DNA of 64,000 nucleotides from Desulforhopalus sp. IMCC35007 (GTDB lineage Bacteria > Desulfobacterota > Desulfobulbia > Desulfobulbales > Desulfocapsaceae): NCBI RefSeq assembly GCF_005116575.1, contig NZ_SWCN01000002.1:186001-250000 (forward strand), in the 5' to 3' direction. The number at the start of each line of letters is the position of its first letter. Positions within the stretch are counted from its first letter, which is position 1. Positions 61,042 through 64,000 of this stretch are shown piece after piece. Position numbers and translations under genes: made by a program. A model generated the notes under the pieces. The model was not told the DNA's origin and made no database searches. It was given only the letters and a program-made list of their open reading frames with translations.

Positions 61042-61742
61042 AAAATTTTCTCTACCTCATGGTCATCGCTCTGATGTTTATCAGTCAGACAGCCTACGCA
61101 ACAGAGAGTCCAGGCAGTGACGAGGGCACCTTAACCCTTTTGCAGGAGCCGGGAAAACAGGCCCAAAGTGCTGCCACCCAGACATCACAGCTGCCCCAGA
61201 TGCTGCAGGGCCAGGGGGAAGCACTACAGCTCTACGATATCTATGGCGTTGTGCCCACAAAGGCTGCCGTTCCCTATCTTTACATTATCCTTGGGGTTGT
61301 GCTGGTTATTGTCCTCTGCGCACTTCTGCTACTCGGTTATTATTTTATAAAGAAAAGAGGGGCGAAGCCTTTGCCTGCTATTCTGCCATGGGATCAGGCC
61401 CTCGCGGATCTTGCTGAGGCCCGCTCGGTTCAAAACCTTGCCCAGGGTCGTATCTACATGGATCGGGTCAGTCAGATCCTGCGCCGCTATATCGAGCAGA
61501 GATTTACAATTAAAACAACACGAAAGACCACAAGTGAGTTTCTCTACAGTCTGAAGGATGAAAGTGGAGGGGAGCTGGGCAATTTTAGAAACGAGCTGCA
61601 GAGCTGTCTTGAGCAGGCTGATATGGCAAAGTTTGCCCACAAGGTTCAGGACGCAGGTGATCTTACCCGTATGGAAGAAGCCATTACCTCGTTCATAGAC
61701 TCAACCCGTCCTGCAGCAGGAGAAAAGGAGGGCCGGAAATGA
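61038..61742 (+). CDS. DUF4381-type membrane protein of the Bat operon
   Basis: 234 residues: signal peptide (about 1-22), an extracytoplasmic stretch of about 55 residues containing DIYGVVPTKAAVPYLY, one transmembrane helix (IILGVVLVIVLCALLLLGYYFI), and a cytoplasmic helical domain with IYMDRVSQILRRYIEQRFTIKTTRKTTSEFLYSL. This is the usual fourth member of MoxR-DUF58-DUF4381-VWA sets. It shares ATGA overlaps with both neighbours, so translation is coupled along the operon. Confidence 0.8.
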   Translation: MKNFLYLMVIALMFISQTAYATESPGSDEGTLTLLQEPGKQAQSAATQTSQLPQMLQGQGEALQLYDIYGVVPTKAAVPYLYIILGVVLVIVLCALLLLGYYFIKKRGAKPLPAILPWDQALADLAEARSVQNLAQGRIYMDRVSQILRRYIEQRFTIKTTRKTTSEFLYSLKDESGGELGNFRNELQSCLEQADMAKFAHKVQDAGDLTRMEEAITSFIDSTRPAAGEKEGRK

Positions 61743-62725
61743 GATTTCTACACCCTGAACTGCTCTGGCTGCTCCTGCTCATCCCTGTGATTGGCTATTT
61801 TTTTGGTCGAAAAGGAGCAGCTCCCGCTCTGCTTTTTTCATCAACCTCTATTGCCAGCAGGTTGTCATCGGCCAGGAAAACCCGATTGGGACGTTTGTCG
61901 CTTATCCTGAGACTGGCAAGTGTCACCCTGTTGATTGTCGCGCTGGCAAGGCCGCAGGTCGGCAGCAGCAATCTCGAAATAGAGGCCTCCGGTATTGATA
62001 TCCTCCTGGCAGTCGACGTCTCGGGTTCCATGGAGGCCATGGATTTTACCCTGGGTGGCAAGCCTACCAACCGGCTGGAAGTGGTGAAAAAAGTGGTGGC
62101 TGAATTTATAGAGCAGCGGCCCAATGATCGCATTGGGCTGCTCGCCTTTGGGGGAAGGCCTTATCTGGTGAGTCCGCTGACTCTTGATCACAGCTGGCTG
62201 AGAAAACGTCTGGAATCAATCAGAATAGGCATGGTGGAGGATGGAACGGCAATCGGCTCGGCCATAGGAAGCGGGACCAACAGATTACGTGATAGAAAAT
62301 CCAAATCAAGAATACTGATTCTCCTAACCGATGGTATGAACAATGCGGGCCGCATCCCCCCCCTTGTAGCGGCCGAGGCCGCCGAGACCCTTGGTATTAA
62401 GGTGTATACCATTGGTGCAGGAACAAGAGGGGAAGCACCCATACCTGTAACGGACAGTTTTGGCAGGAAAAAATTAATTCAGGCAAGAGTGGATATTGAT
62501 GAAAAGACCTTGAGGGAGGTCGCGGAAAAGACCGGGGCGACTTATTTTCGGGCAACAGATACCGCTTCTCTGGCCGAGATATACAAGGCGATTAACAGCA
62601 TGGAGACCACCACCAGGACCATCAAAAAATTTGAAAATTACCGGGAGCTGTTTTCATACCTGGTGTTATCTATCTTCGTCCTCTTGGGTGTTGAGGTCTA
62701 TCAGTCAAGAAAACGGGTGCCCTAA
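61739..62725 (+). CDS. batA: VWA-domain membrane protein, BatA-like
   Basis: 328 residues. Two N-terminal helices (about 6-22 and 55-72) with the phrase LARPQVGSSN, then a von Willebrand A domain whose metal-ion site is Asp93-Val-Ser95-Gly-Ser97 (AVDVSGSMEAM) with TDGMNNAGRIPP as the distal part, and a C-terminal helix (YLVLSIFVLLGVEVY). The VWA domain lies between the second and last helices, on the periplasmic side in the Bacteroides BatA model. Bat proteins were linked to aerotolerance in Bacteroides, in keeping with an anaerobic host. Confidence 0.92.
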   Translation: MRFLHPELLWLLLLIPVIGYFFGRKGAAPALLFSSTSIASRLSSARKTRLGRLSLILRLASVTLLIVALARPQVGSSNLEIEASGIDILLAVDVSGSMEAMDFTLGGKPTNRLEVVKKVVAEFIEQRPNDRIGLLAFGGRPYLVSPLTLDHSWLRKRLESIRIGMVEDGTAIGSAIGSGTNRLRDRKSKSRILILLTDGMNNAGRIPPLVAAEAAETLGIKVYTIGAGTRGEAPIPVTDSFGRKKLIQARVDIDEKTLREVAEKTGATYFRATDTASLAEIYKAINSMETTTRTIKKFENYRELFSYLVLSIFVLLGVEVYQSRKRVP

Positions 62726-62756
62726 GGGGTGAAGGTTTAGGGTTAAGGGAATGATA

Positions 62757-64000
62757 ATGACTTTTGCACAACCACTATGGCTTTTAGCTGGTCTGCTCAG
62801 CTGTATCGGACTTGCATTTGTATTTCATCTGATACAGAAAAAGCGCCTGGCACAGCTTGGAAAATTTGCCGGTGTTCAGCTCATCGACCGGCTCACAAAA
62901 AATGTATCACGAAAAAAAAGGCGCTACAAAACCAGCCTGATCGTGCTCTCTGTCTTTCTGCTCTTTGCAGCGCTTGCCCGCCCACAGTACGGTTCTCAGT
63001 GGATTGAGGTAAAGCGAAAAGGTATTGATCTGCTGTTTGCCCTGGATACCTCAAAGAGCATGCTTGCCGAAGATATCAAACCAAACCGTTTGAAAAGAGC
63101 ACATTTTGCCATTCTTGATTTTGTTCAGCGGCTTGAAGGAGACCGGGTGGGGTTGCTGCCCTTTGCCGGCAGTTCTTTTCTCATGTGCCCTCTGACCACG
63201 GACTATGAGGCCTTTGAGCAGTCGCTTTCGGCGGTTACAACGGATATCATTCCCCGAGGAGGGACAAATCTTGCCGGGGTGATTGAGGCTGCAGCCAGCA
63301 TTCTCACCAATGGCGCCAATCATAAAATTCTGATTATTCTCACCGATGGGGAAAATCTGGAAGGTGATGCCATTGCGGCGGCCGAAAAATATGGGCAGGA
63401 GGGGCTTACCATTTACACAGTAGGTGTTGGTACAAGTGGTGGTGAGTTGATTCCTCTGACGGGTGAGATCAAGGGGTTTGTCAAGGATGATTCCGGGAAA
63501 TATGTAAAATCCAGGCTTGATGAAAGTACCTTGAAAAAGCTTGCAGAACTCACAGGTGGAATCTATGCGCCACTTGGTGGAGCGGGTGAGGGCCTTGAGG
63601 TGATCTATCAACAGAAACTTTCACTTATCCCGAAAGAAGAGCTTGCTGAGCGAAGACACAAGATACCCATTGACAGGTTCGAATGGCCCCTCGCGGGGGC
63701 TCTGGTACTGCTCATTCTGGAGTTGCTGCTTTCCGAGAGAAAAAGCAATGGACAGCGGCCACTCTTTAAAACATTCACAATTCCATTGAAAAGAAAAAAA
63801 GAGATCAGCACCCTTGCCATTCTGCTGTTTTTCGCTGCAACTCTGCGCGCTCAGGCCTCTCCGGGAGAAGATGCCTTTGCCGCAGGGGATTATCTTGGAG
63901 CCTCGGAATATTATAGTAAACAGCTGAAGATATCTCCCGATTCTCCAGAATTACAATATAATTACGGGGTAAGTTCATACAAAAATAATATGTACGATGA
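62757..64000 (+). CDS. batB: VWA-domain protein with C-terminal TPR-like region, BatB(-BatC)-like, 3' end outside window
   Basis: The frame from ATG 62757 (AAGGGA 6 bases ahead; ATG 62751 overlaps that site) stays open to the window end, 414 codons. It begins with a membrane helix, the phrase ALARPQYGSQW and a VWA domain with the metal site Asp97-Thr-Ser99-Lys-Ser101 (LDTSKSML) and ILTDGENLEG. A helix (AGALVLLILELLLSE) and an export-signal-like second helix (TLAILLFFAATLRAQA) lead to the start of a TPR-like segment (DAFAAGDYLGASEYYSKQLK). BatB and the TPR protein BatC are separate in Bacteroides; here they appear fused. The start is 31 bases after batA. Confidence 0.9.
   Translation, partial: MTFAQPLWLLAGLLSCIGLAFVFHLIQKKRLAQLGKFAGVQLIDRLTKNVSRKKRRYKTSLIVLSVFLLFAALARPQYGSQWIEVKRKGIDLLFALDTSKSMLAEDIKPNRLKRAHFAILDFVQRLEGDRVGLLPFAGSSFLMCPLTTDYEAFEQSLSAVTTDIIPRGGTNLAGVIEAAASILTNGANHKILIILTDGENLEGDAIAAAEKYGQEGLTIYTVGVGTSGGELIPLTGEIKGFVKDDSGKYVKSRLDESTLKKLAELTGGIYAPLGGAGEGLEVIYQQKLSLIPKEELAERRHKIPIDRFEWPLAGALVLLILELLLSERKSNGQRPLFKTFTIPLKRKKEISTLAILLFFAATLRAQASPGEDAFAAGDYLGASEYYSKQLKISPDSPELQYNYGVSSYKNNMYD

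Overview
The window looks like chromosomal DNA of an anaerobic, probably sulfate-reducing or sulfur-metabolising member of the Desulfobacterota (Desulfobulbales-like). This is inferred from gene content, not from a marker gene. The signs are a heterodisulfide-reductase-like/fumarate-reductase-like complex (hdrC-hdrB-frdB-frdA), a rubredoxin beside a desulforedoxin-tailed protein, a glycyl-radical enzyme, a CoA-disulfide-reductase/rhodanese fusion, an in-frame UGA in a rhodanese that reads as selenocysteine, and many multi-domain hybrid sensor kinases. There is no tRNA, rRNA, CRISPR array, insertion sequence or prophage that I can recognise.

Layout. 1-1.5 kb: C-terminal part of a hybrid kinase. 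1.6-6.3 kb (minus): trkA with a frameshifted LEA14-like lipoprotein, then the tight set ilvY-surE-CDF transporter. 6.4-8.1 kb (plus): ilvC, divergent from ilvY, with a visible operator, promoter and terminator. 8.3-11.6 kb: comEA-like gene, then (minus) homocysteine methyltransferase, permease and the selenocysteine rhodanese. 11.9-14 kb (minus): two PilZ proteins, rubredoxin plus desulforedoxin-like protein, a small membrane protein. 14-17 kb (minus): a Csd4/Pgp1-like and Csd6/Pgp2-like peptidoglycan carboxypeptidase pair. 17-22.7 kb: elaA, an MFS pump, a VKOR-thioredoxin fusion (plus), and a PII-like gene with two DUF1538 membrane genes. 23-27 kb (plus): hdrC-hdrB-frdB-frdA. 27-34 kb: ACT-domain regulator, aspartate kinase, K+ channel, CoA-disulfide reductase-rhodanese, aromatic/aspartate aminotransferase. 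34-37 kb (minus): hydroxyproline-dehydratase-type glycyl-radical enzyme and a second comEA-like gene. 37-44 kb: iron-sulfur flavoprotein, methyltransferase, PagL-like lipid A deacylase, periplasmic-sensing kinase, iron-type alcohol dehydrogenase. 44-46.5 kb (plus): ilvBN behind a leader-peptide attenuator. 47-56 kb (plus): a GAF/PAS hybrid kinase, then hybrid kinase - HD-GYP - porin - PstS-like protein. 56-59 kb (minus): N-acetylglutamate-synthase-like protein and NhaA. 59-64 kb (plus): a MoxR/Bat aerotolerance-type operon that runs off the end.

How the genes work together. Branched-chain amino acid synthesis is split in two separately controlled units, ilvYC (inducer-activated by IlvY) and ilvBN (Val/Leu-rich leader attenuation), both arranged as in enteric bacteria. 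Ion homeostasis recurs (TrkA, K+ channel, NhaA, CDF, DUF1538 pair). Redox and sulfur chemistry recurs too (Hdr/Frd complex, rhodaneses, rubredoxin, VKOR). Signalling is dominated by phosphorelay kinases and c-di-GMP proteins (HD-GYP, two PilZ).

The most notable items are the UGA-containing periplasmic rhodanese with a fitting SECIS hairpin, the complete ilvBN attenuator missed by length-based gene calling, the Csd4/Csd6-type cell-shape pair outside Campylobacterota, the kinase/HD-GYP/porin/binding-protein cluster, and the PII-like protein overlapping a DUF1538 pair that appears to be transcribed without a leader.
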